DNA from: Methylobacterium sp. Leaf112
GTDB taxonomy: Bacteria > Pseudomonadota > Alphaproteobacteria > Rhizobiales > Beijerinckiaceae
DNA: 64,000 bases
NCBI RefSeq assembly: GCF_001423295.1
Contig: NZ_LMNG01000001.1
Location: 248,829 to 312,828 of the forward strand
Direction of reading: 5' to 3'
Within the stretch, counting starts at the first letter, position 1. Each line of letters opens with the position of its first letter. Both the position numbers and the translations under genes were made by a program. Shown in pieces: positions 26,242 to 38,871 of this stretch. The notes under the pieces were generated by a model. The model worked only from the letters and a program-made list of their open reading frames with translations. It was not told the DNA's origin and ran no database searches.

Positions 26242-27681
26242 GTGACACAGTTCCGCTTCATCCCCCGTCTGGTACGCCGCGCGACGCGCTTGTTCCCTCT
26301 CGCCATCGGGCTCCTGCCCCTGGCGACGCCGGGTGCGGCCCAGGCCCCCGACCCGGCCTGCTTCCCCACCGCCGGGGGCGCCCTGGAGATCTGCCGGGGC
26401 GGCGAGGCCGAGGGCGTGTTCTTCGCGCCCCGGGCCTGCGAATCGGCCTCGAACGTGCAGATCGTCCGCACCGCCGGACGCACCGGGCGGCTACAAGCCA
26501 TCTACCAGGCCGAGGCGCCCATGGGTGGACGGCGCGGGGGCGAAACCTGCCCGGCGCGCCGCGTCGTCAGCCCCCTCGATGGCGGAGCCGTCCGGTCGGG
26601 CGCGATGCCCGAGCAACTCGCTACGGTCATGCCGCCGACGGAGGCGCGCCTGTGGGAACTGGCCCGCGTGGTCCGCCGCGAGCCGCGGAGCCGCCGGCGC
26701 GGACGCGAGCAGGCTCCGGTCATCGTCGAGGCGGCGCCCGAGGGGATCGCCGCGCGCCATCCCATGGTGGTGGCCGGACGCGATTGGAGCGGGGACGACT
26801 ACTCCTACGTCTTCCTCCTCACCACCGTCCCGGGTCCGAGCGGAAATCGCCACGCCCTGATGCAGGCCCGCACCGCGGATTTCGAGCGCTTCGACATCCG
26901 TGGGCGAGCCGAGGACGGGGTCGCCTGGGTGCCGTTCACCCCGGAGGGCGGCAAGCGGCGCCGATCCCGGCGCGGCGGCGCCGCGCCGGCCCCCAGCGCC
27001 GTGCTCGACGAGACCGGCGCGCCCGTCGTCGGCCATTGCCCGGGCGAGGGCTTCGACCGGAACGACCTCGTCGGCTCCATCAGCGTGGTCGATCGGGTCT
27101 ACCACTACTTCTACACCGATGTGCTGCCCTCCGATTGCGACGCTCCCATCGCCCGGCGCCGCCTCGGCCTCTACCTGCGCACGAGCCGGGACCTGACGGC
27201 CGACCGGCCGTGGTCGTCGGCCCGCCTCGTCGCCGAGCCCTTGCCGGGCCAGGCCCTGGTGCGCGTGGCCAAGGCCAAGGGCATGGACCGATGGGCCGTG
27301 GCCTACAGCTGCAACCGGCCGGCCAACACCATGGACGGCCCGGTGGCGGATCTCTGCGTCCAGTACACGGCCGACCTCGCCATCGGATCGCTCGCCGGCC
27401 TGACGTGGTATTCCGAGCCCGTGGCGATCATGCGCTCCCCGGCCTATCTCGGCCTGCGTTCGGGCGGCGACGGCAGCGGCCGCTACGGACGAGCGCAGCA
27501 TTTCTGGATGACCGACCGCTACGGCAACCTCGACACCCCGGGGAGCTATCCGGCGAAGGCCGGCTTCATCACCTGGCTCGACCGTCTCGCCCCGGGCTAC
27601 GACGAACCGGGTCCGTCCTCGGTCTTCGGCCGGCCGGTCTACTGGGGCACGTGGTCCGTGCGGCCGGCGGAGGCGCGGTGA
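26242..27681 (+). CDS. Exported protein of unknown function, 479 aa
   Basis: Begins, from a likely GTG at 26242, with a basic stretch and a hydrophobic signal ending GAAQA, so it is probably secreted to the periplasm. A longer reading from 26170 adds 24 low-quality residues. The mature part has recurring strand-like blocks with aromatic ends (VYHYFYTDVLP, RVAKAKGMDRWAVAYS, GRAQHFWMTDRYGN, RPVYWGTWSVR), reminiscent of glycosidase-type beta-propellers, and six or more cysteines suited to disulfides. A basic Arg-rich insert (GGKRRRSRRGG) sits near the middle. I do not recognise the family. Confidence 0.7.
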   Translation: MTQFRFIPRLVRRATRLFPLAIGLLPLATPGAAQAPDPACFPTAGGALEICRGGEAEGVFFAPRACESASNVQIVRTAGRTGRLQAIYQAEAPMGGRRGGETCPARRVVSPLDGGAVRSGAMPEQLATVMPPTEARLWELARVVRREPRSRRRGREQAPVIVEAAPEGIAARHPMVVAGRDWSGDDYSYVFLLTTVPGPSGNRHALMQARTADFERFDIRGRAEDGVAWVPFTPEGGKRRRSRRGGAAPAPSAVLDETGAPVVGHCPGEGFDRNDLVGSISVVDRVYHYFYTDVLPSDCDAPIARRRLGLYLRTSRDLTADRPWSSARLVAEPLPGQALVRVAKAKGMDRWAVAYSCNRPANTMDGPVADLCVQYTADLAIGSLAGLTWYSEPVAIMRSPAYLGLRSGGDGSGRYGRAQHFWMTDRYGNLDTPGSYPAKAGFITWLDRLAPGYDEPGPSSVFGRPVYWGTWSVRPAEAR

Positions 27682-27867
27682 GCCTGCCCCGAGTCCGGCT
27701 CCGCGTCCGGCGGGGAGCCGCCATGCCCAGGCTCGGAGCTCCGCCCCCTTGCCGGAACGCCCGACACCTTCTATTGCGACGCGATAGCTCGATCCCGTGA
27801 CCCGGCGCAGCCGGCCGCATTCCTGCGGCCCGTCGCGTGACGGGCTCTTCTCGCTTCCGGATACCCT

Positions 27868-29688
<1,821 letters not shown>

Positions 29689-29711
29689 CGCGCCGCACCA
29701 TTGGACTGGGG

Positions 29712-29746
29712 AAAAGGCCGGGCATTTGCCCGGCCTTTTCTTTTTT
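29712..29746 (+). terminator. Rho-independent terminator of typA
   Basis: AAAAGGCCGGGC (29712-29723), a 4-base loop, its complement GCCCGGCCTTTT (29728-29739), then C and six T. The 12-bp stem and T-run are textbook. Confidence 0.92.
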
Positions 29747-29822
29747 GCGAAACTCGCGCGCGGACCACATCGGGTGTGCCGATGTCCGGGCGACATCGAA
29801 ACGCCGCAGCGGAGGTTTCGAA

Positions 29823-30092
29823 GTGAACCACCCCAAGCTGTCGGCGCTGCTCGTCGGCGCCTTGACCGCGATCGGTACCTTCGCCGCTGGCCTCCTGGCG
29901 TTCAGTCTCGGCATTCGCTGGCTTGCGACGGCCGACGGGGAGAAGGCCGCGTTCATGATCTGGATCTTTTCGCCCGTTCTGATCCTAGCCCTTCTAGGGA
30001 GTGCTGGGCTGGGCCTCTGGCAATCGCATCACCGTTATCGCCGCAGTCTGAATGGGCGCCATTGCGGATCGAAAAGTCCGGCGGGGTCGTGA
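29823..30092 (+). CDS. Small two-helix membrane protein of unknown function
   Basis: 89-residue protein from a GTG start with an AGCGGAGG site 6-7 bases before it. Two hydrophobic segments (about 8-30 and 42-65, the second WIFSPVLILALLGSAGLGLW) are joined by a short charged loop, with a basic tail (HHRYRRSLNGRHCGS). No family is recognised. The clear ribosome site and membrane pattern support it as a real gene. Confidence 0.55.
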   Translation: MNHPKLSALLVGALTAIGTFAAGLLAFSLGIRWLATADGEKAAFMIWIFSPVLILALLGSAGLGLWQSHHRYRRSLNGRHCGSKSPAGS

Positions 30093-30195
30093 TGAGATCG
30101 ACTTCGGATCGCGCGAGCGCGACCGGCTCCCCCGCCTGGAAGGTGTGGGGACACCCGTTTCACCACGTCACCGAACTCATCCGGCGGCGACCATG

Positions 30196-31851
30196 TCATT
30201 CGGCCTTCGCCCGCTCCCGCAAAAGATACTTCTGCACCTTGCCCGTCGCGGTCTTGGGCAAGTCCCCGAACACGATGTGGCGCGGCAGCTTGTAGCCGGC
30301 CAGCCGCTCGCGGCACCAGGCGATGAGGGCGTCGGCCTCGAGGGTAGCGCCGGGTTTGAGTTCGACGAAGGCCATGGGGGTCTCGCCCCATTTCGGGTCC
30401 GGCCGGGCGACCACGGCGGCGGAGGCGATCGCCGGGTGGCGGAACAGGGCGTCCTCGACCTCGATGGAGGAGATGTTCTCGCCGCCCGAGATGATGATGT
30501 CCTTCGCGCGGTCCTTGAGCTGGATGTAGCCGTCGGGGTGCTTCACCCCTAGGTCGCCCGAGCGGAACCAGCCGCCCTTGAAAGCGGCCTCGGTGGCGGA
30601 CGGGTTCTTGAGGTAGCCGCGCATCACCACGTTGCCGCGGAACATCGCCTCGCCCATGGTCGTCCCGTCGGCCGGTACGGACTCGCAGGTTTCGGGATCG
30701 CGGATGTCGAACCCTTCGAGCACGGGGTAGCGCACGCCCTGGCGCGCCATCTTCTCGGCCCGCGCATCGGCATCGAGGGCGTCCCAGTCCCGGTGCCAAG
30801 CGTTCACCACCGCCGGTCCGTAGGTCTCCGTCAGCCCGTAGAGGTGGGTCACGTCGAAGCCGGCCGCCCCCATGGCGGCCAGCACCGCCTGGGGCGGGGG
30901 CGCGGCGGCGGTGAGGAAGGCGACCCGGTGGGGGAGGGGGCGGCGCTCGCCGTCGGAGGCTCCGAGGAGGAGCTGCATGACGATGGGCGCGCCGCACAGA
31001 TGGGTGACGCCGTGCTCGGCGATCGCCGCGTAGAGCGCCCCGGCCCGCACCTGCCTGAGGCAGACATGGGTGCCGGCCACCACCGAGAGGGTCCAGGGGA
31101 AGCACCAGCCGTTGCAGTGAAACATCGGCAGGGTCCAGAGATAGACCGGATGCTGCCCGAGGTTGCCGGTGATGACGTTGCCGAGCGACAGCAGGGCCGC
31201 GCCGCGATGGTGATAGACCACCCCCTTGGGGTCGCCCGTGGTGCCGGAAGTGTAGTTCAGCGCGATCGCGTCCCACTCGTCCGCCGGCATCGCCCAATCC
31301 GCCGCCGGATCGCCCTCGGCCAGAAGCGCCTCGTAACCGAGGCTGCCGACGGCCGAGCCGTCGCCGGTGAAGACCGGATCGTCGACATCGATGACGAGGG
31401 GTTTAACCGTCGCCTGCGCCAGGGCGCGCGCGACCACCGTGGAGAATTCCCGGTCGATGACGAGGATCTTCGCTTCGCCGTGATCGAGGCAGAAGGCGAG
31501 GCCGGCGGCGTCGAGGCGGGTGTTCAGGGTGTTGAGCACGGCGCCGGTCATCGGCACCCCGTAATGGCACTCGATCATCTCGGGCGTGTTGGCGAGCAGC
31601 ACCGCCACGGTGTCGCCCCGGCCGATGCCGCGTGCGGCCAGGGCCGCGGCGAGGCGTCGGCTGCGCGCGTAGAGGTCGGCGTAGGTCCGGCGCAGGGGCC
31701 CATGGATCACCGCGACGTGGTCGGGAAACACCCGCGCCGCGCGATCGAGGTAGCTCAGGGGCGTGAGCGGCTGATGGTTGGCCGGGTTCTTGTCCAGATC
31801 CCGGTCATAGATCGAGGGTCCGGCGGCCGAGGCCGAATCGGAGGCGTTCAT
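30196..31851 (-). CDS. AMP-dependent acyl-CoA synthetase
   Basis: 551-residue adenylate-forming enzyme that activates a carboxylic acid to its CoA thioester, probably medium- or branched-chain fatty acids. The AMP/ATP-binding loop is TSGTTGDPKGV, with YGLTETYGP, GWFRSGDLGVKHPDGYIQLKDRAKDIIISGGENIS-type motifs (shown split) and the catalytic lysine region PKTATGKVQK. The start at 31851 (MNASDSASAAG) is preferred to the longer frame from 31953, which runs through the direct repeats at 31889-31955. Substrate is not resolved. Confidence 0.9.
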   Translation of the reverse strand: MNASDSASAAGPSIYDRDLDKNPANHQPLTPLSYLDRAARVFPDHVAVIHGPLRRTYADLYARSRRLAAALAARGIGRGDTVAVLLANTPEMIECHYGVPMTGAVLNTLNTRLDAAGLAFCLDHGEAKILVIDREFSTVVARALAQATVKPLVIDVDDPVFTGDGSAVGSLGYEALLAEGDPAADWAMPADEWDAIALNYTSGTTGDPKGVVYHHRGAALLSLGNVITGNLGQHPVYLWTLPMFHCNGWCFPWTLSVVAGTHVCLRQVRAGALYAAIAEHGVTHLCGAPIVMQLLLGASDGERRPLPHRVAFLTAAAPPPQAVLAAMGAAGFDVTHLYGLTETYGPAVVNAWHRDWDALDADARAEKMARQGVRYPVLEGFDIRDPETCESVPADGTTMGEAMFRGNVVMRGYLKNPSATEAAFKGGWFRSGDLGVKHPDGYIQLKDRAKDIIISGGENISSIEVEDALFRHPAIASAAVVARPDPKWGETPMAFVELKPGATLEADALIAWCRERLAGYKLPRHIVFGDLPKTATGKVQKYLLRERAKAE

Positions 31852-31888
31852 GGCGTGTCTCCCTTTCGGGATACCGTACCGGTCGGCC

Positions 31889-31955
31889 TTCGGCCGACAA
31901 GTGGCCCCCGGCCGGCAAAGGTCCTTCGGTCGACAAGGGGCCCCGGCCGGCAAGG
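31889..31955. repeat. Imperfect direct repeat upstream of the acyl-CoA synthetase
   Basis: A unit of about 31 bases reading TTCGG(C/T)CGACAAG..., followed by GGCCCC and CCGGCCGGCAA, occurs at 31889-31919 and 31925-31955. It lies in the gap between the small acidic gene and the synthetase start. Confidence 0.6.
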
Positions 31956-31975
31956 GACGCCCCGCAAAGGGCGCG

Positions 31976-32164
31976 TCAGCCGCCGCCGGGATCGGTCTCG
32001 TCGTCCGGCGTGCCGCCGCCCTGGGGGCCCGCGCCGGGCTTGCCGTCGGTCTTCTCGTTGGGGTCCATCACCGCGTCCGGGGCCGCGTTGGCGGGCTTAC
32101 CCTGAGGGCCCTTCCGGGTGTCTTTCGCGGCATCCTGAGACGTGTCGTCGTGATCGTCGGCCAT
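31976..32164 (-). CDS. Small hydrophilic low-complexity protein, 62 aa
   Basis: Acidic and glycine/proline-rich protein (MADDHDDTSQDAAKDTRKGP..., ending TPDDETDPGGG) with no hydrophobic segment; it is probably disordered. The ATG at 32164 is preceded by GAGGAGG on the minus strand, a good ribosome site. It sits between the LysR gene and the acyl-CoA synthetase on the same strand. No family is recognised. Confidence 0.6.
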   Translation of the reverse strand: MADDHDDTSQDAAKDTRKGPQGKPANAAPDAVMDPNEKTDGKPGAGPQGGGTPDDETDPGGG

Positions 32165-32188
32165 GGGCGTCCTCCTCGGTGTTCGCTC

Positions 32189-33139
32189 CTAACGCGCCGC
32201 ACCGAAGGCGGTGCCCGGCGCCTCGGCCTCGGCGAGGCGAAGGATGGTGGCGCGCAGCCAGCGATGGGCCGGGTCGTCGTCGTAGGAGGCGTGCCACAGC
32301 ATCGAGATCGCCACATCCTCCAGCTCCACGGGGGCCGGGCTGACGCTGAGCCCGAGTGCCCCGGCGAAGAAGGTGGCGAGGCGCGCGTGCATGGTGGTGA
32401 TCACCGGGGCGCTGCGCACGAGGAACGGCACGGCGAGGAAGCGCGGCGTCGTCACCGCCAGGGTCCGGCTCATCCCGAGTTTCGCCAGGGCGTCGTCCAC
32501 CACCCCGTGGGCGGTCTCCTTGAGGCTGGTGAGGACGTGGGGGAAGCGGACGTAATCGGCGAGCGAGATCGGGGGCGTGATGCCGACGAGGTCGGCGTTG
32601 AACATGCAGAGGTAGTTGTCGCGGTAGAGCAGGCGGCGCTTGTGATGCGTCTGCCCCTCCGTGAAGAAGCCGATGCCGAGGTCGACCCGGTCGGCGTCGA
32701 GCTCCTGCAGGATGCGGATGCGGTCGATGGAGCGCAGCAGCAGGCTGATCCCGGGCGCCTCCGCCCTCAGGTAGGCGAGCAGCCGGGGCCCGAGCAGCAC
32801 CTCCGCGCTGTCGGGCAGGCCGATGGTGAAGGTGCGCGTGACCGTGCGCGGGTCGAACACCGCGTCGCGTCGGACCAGGGACTGCACCTGCCGCAGCAGG
32901 GTGCGGACGGGCTCGGCGAGCGCCAGGGCGCGCGGCGTCGGGCGCATCCCCTCGGGCGCCCGGGTCAGGAGTTCGTCGCCGAACAGCACCCTTAGGCGCG
33001 CCAGCGAAGAGCTCATGGCGGATTGGCCGATGCCGATGCGTGCGGCCGCGCGGGTGACGCCGCGCTCGGACAGGAGGGCGTCGAGGGCCACCAGGAGGTT
33101 GAGGTCGATCCGTGATAGATCGACATGGTCAATAGTCAT
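32189..33139 (-). CDS. LysR-family transcriptional regulator
   Basis: 316-residue regulator. The winged helix-turn-helix is at residues 10-65 (LNLLVALDALLSERGVTRAA, then GQSAMSSSLARLRVLFGDELL), and the periplasmic-binding-type effector domain follows. The start at 33139 is the family start; the frame extends upstream without homology-like sequence. It is divergent, across 100 bases, from the small periplasmic protein gene at 33239, so this shared region may hold its operator. The effector is unknown. Confidence 0.9.
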   Translation of the reverse strand: MTIDHVDLSRIDLNLLVALDALLSERGVTRAAARIGIGQSAMSSSLARLRVLFGDELLTRAPEGMRPTPRALALAEPVRTLLRQVQSLVRRDAVFDPRTVTRTFTIGLPDSAEVLLGPRLLAYLRAEAPGISLLLRSIDRIRILQELDADRVDLGIGFFTEGQTHHKRRLLYRDNYLCMFNADLVGITPPISLADYVRFPHVLTSLKETAHGVVDDALAKLGMSRTLAVTTPRFLAVPFLVRSAPVITTMHARLATFFAGALGLSVSPAPVELEDVAISMLWHASYDDDPAHRWLRATILRLAEAEAPGTAFGAAR

Positions 33140-33238
33140 TATCGATGCGTTCTGTTTGATCCATGGTGCACCGCGCTGCATATCGGGTCCAGACGCAAGG
33201 GCACACCGCTCCTTGCCCACACCGCGAGACCCGACACC

Positions 33239-33598
33239 ATGACGTACCGGATCTTCACCGCCGCCGCCGCCCTCGCCGCCGCCCTCGCGGGCACCGCTTC
33301 GGCCGAGACCATCAAGCCGCTCGATGGCGGCAGCATCAACCTCGGCGAACTCGCCGGCGTGGCCTATTACACCGCCGAGCCCAAGGGCTACCGGGTCGTC
33401 GTGACCCTGGCCCGCACGGATGCCGCCCGCGCCGTCCGCTTCGAGACCGTCCTGGCCTCCGGCCAGAGCGTGACCCTCTCGACGCCGCAGGAACGCGGCG
33501 CGGCCGCCGAGGCCGTCGAGATCAGCCGCACCGGCGACACCGTCGCCGTGTCCCGGCCGCGCCCGGCTCCGACCCGGGAAGCGGCGGCCCTCGACTGA
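33239..33598 (+). CDS. Small periplasmic protein of unknown function, 119 aa
   Basis: Has a clear signal peptide (MTYRIFTAAAALAAALAGTASA) giving a mature protein of about 97 residues. The mature part begins ETIKPLDGGSINLGELAGVAYY and has strand-like repeats ending in a Pro/Ala-rich tail. No domain is recognised. Its divergent position from the LysR gene suggests regulation by it. A perfect hairpin with a T-run follows at 33624. Confidence 0.75.
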   Translation: MTYRIFTAAAALAAALAGTASAETIKPLDGGSINLGELAGVAYYTAEPKGYRVVVTLARTDAARAVRFETVLASGQSVTLSTPQERGAAAEAVEISRTGDTVAVSRPRPAPTREAAALD

Positions 33599-33623
33599 AG
33601 GGTCTCGCCGTTGCCGCCCTTCG

Positions 33624-33656
33624 CTCTCCCGGCCCGTCCCGGCCGGGAGAGTTTTT
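33624..33656 (+). terminator. Rho-independent terminator after the periplasmic protein gene
   Basis: CTCTCCCGGCC (33624-33634) pairs with GGCCGGGAGAG (33641-33651) across a 6-base loop, followed directly by five T. Confidence 0.9.
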
Positions 33657-33670
33657 CGTCGATCCGGTGA

Positions 33671-34894
<1,224 letters not shown>

Positions 34895-35395
34895 GTGGCG
34901 GATGACCGGCGGTCGAGGGACGGCGGCGGACGTGCCGCTCGACACCCGTCCCCCCGATCCCGGAGGCGGATATGGGTCTTCCGTCTCACGACGCCTGTTT
35001 TAAGATGCCAACCGGATGAGGCTTGGCGCTATCGACCTTGCGGTTTGCAACCCGCCCCACGGGCCGCTCCGTCCGCGCTCCGAATGCACCAACTCGACGC
35101 CTTCTGCCATGCTTCGGCTAGGGTTCGGGCGATGCTCGGTTCGCAAGTCCGAAGCGCTCCGTCCTGTTCCAGCTAGTTCCAGGGTACGCGCCTCGTCCAT
35201 CACGAGCTGTGCTGCGAACCGACTCCACAGGTACGAACCGGCCGGATTGAGTGGTCGACCCGAAGCCGCATCGGGCTTTCGCGGATTCCGATCGGCGTCC
35301 AGCAGGCCGTCGACCCGGATTGCCCTTGCTAGGCGACGGCTCGGGAGAAGCCACGTCGCGCCCTCACGCCCTGGCGCGTCAGGCAGCCTTCACAA
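34895..35395. other. Gene-free region after the asparaginase
   Basis: Some 500 bases between asparaginase and the chemoreceptor. Only short frames with skewed, unprotein-like composition are present; I see no promoter, RNA or repeat that I can support. Confidence 0.5.
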
Positions 35396-36862
35396 TCAGG
35401 CAGCCTTGACGGTTTGGAGGAACCGGTTGACCTCGCCTCCGAGTTGATTGGCTTCCTGCGCCAGTTCCGAGGCCGAGGCGAGGGCCCGGGCCGCCGCCTC
35501 GCCGGTCTCGCCGGCCGAGTGGGCGACGCCGCCGATGACGGCCGTGATTGCCCCGGTACCGGTGGCTGCCTCAGCCACATTGCGAATGATCTCCTGGGTC
35601 GCCGATCCCTGCCGGTCTACCGCCGAAGCGATGGCGTCCGCCGTCCGGCTCATCGTGCGGATCTGCGCAACGATCGCCTCGATGGCCGTCACCGCCTCAC
35701 CGGTCGTGCCTTGAATCGCGTTGATCTGCTGCGTGATGTCCTCGGTCGCCCGGGCGGTCTGGTTGGCGAGCTCCTTGACCTCTGCCGCCACGACCGCAAA
35801 GCCCCGTCCGGCTTCACCGGCGCGCGCCGCTTCGATGGTTGCGTTGAGGGCCAGGAGGTTTGTTTGGCCGGCAATGCCGGAAATCATTCCGACGACGTCT
35901 CCGATCCGGGCTGCGCCCGTGCTCAAAGCATGAACCAGGTGACCGGTGGCGTTGGCTTGACCCACCGCGCCCTGTGCCACCCGCGCCGATTCCGCCACCT
36001 GGCGACCGATCTCCTGAACGGAAGCGCCGAGTTCCTCGGCGGCACCGGCCACTTGGCTGACGTTGTGCGCGGCCCTCTCGGCGGCGCCGACCACGGACAT
36101 GGCCCGGTCCGTCGTGCCCTCCGCCGTCCCCCGCATGACTCGGGCGGTGTCCTGCATCGCCGCCGCCGCTTGCGTGACCCGGCCCAGGATGCCGCTCACC
36201 GTGGATTCAAAGTAGTGGGCGGTCTGCTGCATGGCGGCCCGGCGCTGCGTATCCGCTCCGGCCCGCATCAGGACGGTCTCCGATTCCAGTGCCCGCATCC
36301 GCTCCATTTGCTCCCGGATCGCGCCCTCGGCGGCAGCTTGTGCGGCGAACACCGTCGCGATGGTGCGCGCGATCCAGGCCAGCACGCACGTCTCGAAGAT
36401 TAGCATGACAGCATGGAGTACCACGCGTGCCGTGTCCGAGTTCTTGGCTCCACCGGGAAAGATCAGCGCCGGCATCGCGATGTTCACCGCGAGATGGTGA
36501 CCGGCGATGGCGGCGGCGCAAACGACAAGAACGGTCCAGTCGCACCACGCGACCAGCACTGCCAGGCAGACGAAGAAGTACATGTGCAGGTCGATCTGCC
36601 AGAGATGCCCCGTCAGCGCAGAGATCAGGATCGCTGCCATTTGAACGAGCGATAGGCTGCAGACCAGGCGGGTGGCCAAGCCTGTCGGCGAGTTCCACCA
36701 CACCAAGGTGCTGAGTCCAGCCAGGAGGCCGGCGACCACGAGGGGTACCGTCGGCGCATTTCCAGCGACCCAGGCGCTGAATGCGATGACCGGGAGATGC
36801 ATCCAGAGGAGGGTGATGAGATATCGGCCGAAAATTTGCCGGAGAGAATCCAGGTTCGTCAT
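35396..36862 (-). CDS. Methyl-accepting chemotaxis protein, membrane sensor
   Basis: 488-residue chemoreceptor. About six hydrophobic segments in residues 15-175 form a membrane sensor without a periplasmic domain; a HAMP-like/coiled linker ([20 protein letters not shown]) precedes the signalling domain. The hairpin tip reads [26 protein letters not shown], the strongest signature of the family. No C-terminal CheB/CheR pentapeptide is seen. The 105-residue gene upstream on the same strand may be in the same unit. Confidence 0.9.
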   Translation of the reverse strand: MTNLDSLRQIFGRYLITLLWMHLPVIAFSAWVAGNAPTVPLVVAGLLAGLSTLVWWNSPTGLATRLVCSLSLVQMAAILISALTGHLWQIDLHMYFFVCLAVLVAWCDWTVLVVCAAAIAGHHLAVNIAMPALIFPGGAKNSDTARVVLHAVMLIFETCVLAWIARTIATVFAAQAAAEGAIREQMERMRALESETVLMRAGADTQRRAAMQQTAHYFESTVSGILGRVTQAAAAMQDTARVMRGTAEGTTDRAMSVVGAAERAAHNVSQVAGAAEELGASVQEIGRQVAESARVAQGAVGQANATGHLVHALSTGAARIGDVVGMISGIAGQTNLLALNATIEAARAGEAGRGFAVVAAEVKELANQTARATEDITQQINAIQGTTGEAVTAIEAIVAQIRTMSRTADAIASAVDRQGSATQEIIRNVAEAATGTGAITAVIGGVAHSAGETGEAAARALASASELAQEANQLGGEVNRFLQTVKAA

Positions 36863-36887
36863 CGCGGGCCGGGGTCCATTGCGCTGG

Positions 36888-37205
36888 TCAGATTCGGGAG
36901 GATGGCGTGCAGGCTGTGGCAAACTGGGCGTCTATGACGAGCCAAGCTCCGGAGGCGTAGAGGCGAGCGACAAAATCGGTCGACCCGGCCCGCACCACGA
37001 GGACATTGTCCCAGCCGCCGAGACGCAGAATGGTGCCTCCAGCCCGTGCCACGATGGCTGCTGTGTCGCGCCCAGGCGGACCAATCACAGCCACGGTGTC
37101 CGAGGTCGGGACCGCCATGACGCTGACCGGGAGAACCAGGATCGCGAGCGCCGTGCCCCAGAGGAGGAGCAACCCTGCGCGATTGGATGATGTAACTTGT
37201 GTCAC
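36888..37205 (-). CDS. Small protein with N-terminal membrane segment, 105 aa
   Basis: From a GTG start at 37205: a hydrophobic segment (about 11-30, [20 protein letters not shown]) that could be a signal peptide, followed by a compact domain ([37 protein letters not shown]) and a short C-terminal tail. No family is recognised. It lies 25 bases upstream of the chemoreceptor start on the same strand, so a shared operon or partner role in sensing is possible. Confidence 0.55.
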   Translation of the reverse strand: MTQVTSSNRAGLLLLWGTALAILVLPVSVMAVPTSDTVAVIGPPGRDTAAIVARAGGTILRLGGWDNVLVVRAGSTDFVARLYASGAWLVIDAQFATACTPSSRI

Positions 37206-37923
37206 TGGCGAAACCGGATCGATTGAATATGATCTGTGTTAGTAGGGACTATGTTCTAAAAAACTGTTACGGATTGTTTTTATTGTCGAATTGTATTTGT
37301 TTATATCTCTAGTAAATACGAATATATGCAAGACTAAGTCATTGCATTTGATGTCTTGTTTTTGTGACGATCGATTCCACCGGAGGTTATGCTACAGGTG
37401 CCCTCGAAATAAATAACAACCGAAATTTATCGAGCCTTGATCGTATTGCGGGACCTGTTGCGAGACTTGGAATCTGACGATATCGAATTATGGCCGGACC
37501 AGGCGCGAGGCCGCGGTATTTGCCGCCTAGCATCATGCGCACTGCGTGCCGTCTCCCATTTCGCGAGTTTCTCATCGTGCTTTCCGCCATCGCGCGTCGG
37601 TTTCCGCAGCGTGATAGAAACGTCTGGCTGATACGAAGAAGCGGGACTCGTCGTACAGTTCGTCCCTGGATACCTGCACGACCCGCTGAACTATCTCGCA
37701 TTCGACGACCTGCACGGACGAGCGAGGCGTCGCATTCGATCGCCGCACTGTGAACCGCTTGGTTGTGGTCGTTGCCCCGTCGACCAATGCGCCACGACGG
37801 CAAATCTGCGTCCTCAGGCCTGCATCGGCGGTGCGGCTGCCGAATGGGGACGGGCGGAATGCTATTCCTAACTGGCGATCGAAGGGGCAGCCTGCCTCTG
37901 CCGACAACGGCGACGTCGGTCTC
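37206..37923. other. AT-rich gene-poor gap
   Basis: About 720 bases. From roughly 37235 to 37440 the sequence is strikingly AT-rich (TGTATTTGTTTATATC type) in an otherwise GC-rich window. The likely promoter of the 105-residue gene lies at its left end. The remainder holds one weak candidate gene (37572-37907, minus). Confidence 0.6.
37572..37907 (-). CDS. Possible small protein or gene remnant
   Basis: A minus-strand frame of 111 codons from a TTG. Only its second half looks like protein: a segment with VVECEIVQRVVQVSRDEL and ESRFFVSARRFYHAAE has mixed hydrophobic and charged residues unlike shadow frames here, while the first half does not. No family is recognised and there is no clear ribosome site. 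It may be a degraded gene. Confidence 0.25.
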   Translation of the reverse strand: MSAEAGCPFDRQLGIAFRPSPFGSRTADAGLRTQICRRGALVDGATTTTKRFTVRRSNATPRSSVQVVECEIVQRVVQVSRDELYDESRFFVSARRFYHAAETDARWRKAR

Positions 37924-38844
37924 TCATGTCAGCCAATACCGCTCCGGCTTGAGCGCCGGAGGGGCCGGCTCGCCGAGCGCGTCGAGGACGACGCCGTCGA
38001 GGGTGTGGAGGAGCGCGTCCAACGGCAGATCGTTGGGCTCCGTGCCGAACGGCTCCTCGAGTTCGTCGCCGAGGGCATCGAGGCCGAAGAACGTGTAGGC
38101 GACGAGGGCCACGGCGAGCGGCGTCGCCCAGCCGAGGGAGGCCGCGAGGCCGAACGGCAGCAGCAGGCAATAGAGCCACGCCGTGCGGTACAGGAGCAGG
38201 GTGTAGGCGAACGGCAACGGCGTACCGTGAATGCGCTCGCACACGACCTGCGCCTGTGAGAGGGCGGCGATCCGCTGTTCGAGGAGGCCGAACAGCACGT
38301 CCGTGAGGGCGCCGGTTCGGTAGGCCCCGGCCAGATCGGCGGTGAGGCGCACCAGCACAGCATCGGCCGCGCTCGGCCCCCGGACGAGGGCGTCGGCCTC
38401 GCCGGGCGGAAGCCAGGGGCTCGCGGCCGCGACCTCGTTTCCGCCCCGCACCTGGGCATGGAGGGCGTGGGCGAACCCCGAAATCCGCCGCAGGACCCGT
38501 CGCCGCAGATCCTGGTGCTCCGGCTCGGGCAGGAGTGCGGCCAGCAGGCGGGCGATCCCCCGCGTCTCGACGATGAGCGAGCCCCAGGCCCGGCGCGCCT
38601 CCCACCAGCGATCGTAGCAGGCGCCGTTGCGAAAGCTCAGGAAGATCGAGAGGGCCAACCCGATGAGGGTGAACGGCCCGACCCCGGCGGTGATGGGGAA
38701 GGCTGCGGGCCAGCGCATCTCCGCCGCCACTACGGCGAGCGCCACGGCGGTGATGCCCAGAACTTTCGGTGCCACCTGCGGCAGGATCGAGCCGCGCAGG
38801 GTGAACAGGATCGTCAGAAGACCCGGACGCGAGCGGACGATCAT
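37924..38844 (-). CDS. Bestrophin-family anion channel-like membrane protein
   Basis: 306-residue inner-membrane protein of the bestrophin/UPF0187 (YneE) family, probably an anion channel. Conserved regions include the N-terminal FTLRGSILPQVAPKVLG, IGLALSIFLSFRNGACYDRWWEARR with its invariant tryptophans, and C-terminal PFGTEPNDLPLDAL, the usual charged terminal motif. Four hydrophobic segments are seen. The start at 38844 (MIVRSRPGLLTILF) gives the family N-terminus. Confidence 0.88.
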   Translation of the reverse strand: MIVRSRPGLLTILFTLRGSILPQVAPKVLGITAVALAVVAAEMRWPAAFPITAGVGPFTLIGLALSIFLSFRNGACYDRWWEARRAWGSLIVETRGIARLLAALLPEPEHQDLRRRVLRRISGFAHALHAQVRGGNEVAAASPWLPPGEADALVRGPSAADAVLVRLTADLAGAYRTGALTDVLFGLLEQRIAALSQAQVVCERIHGTPLPFAYTLLLYRTAWLYCLLLPFGLAASLGWATPLAVALVAYTFFGLDALGDELEEPFGTEPNDLPLDALLHTLDGVVLDALGEPAPPALKPERYWLT

Positions 38845-38871
38845 TCTTTTGGGTGCTTCGGTGTTCGAGCG

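Noticed and set aside
35118..35354. Minus-strand frame of 78 codons after the asparaginase
   Set aside because: Ser/Arg/Pro/Gly-biased sequence, no ribosome site and no recognisable domain.
37381..37411. GGAGG followed by a seven-codon frame (ATG at 37388) as a leader peptide
   Set aside because: Too short to judge, with no following gene on that strand that it could control.
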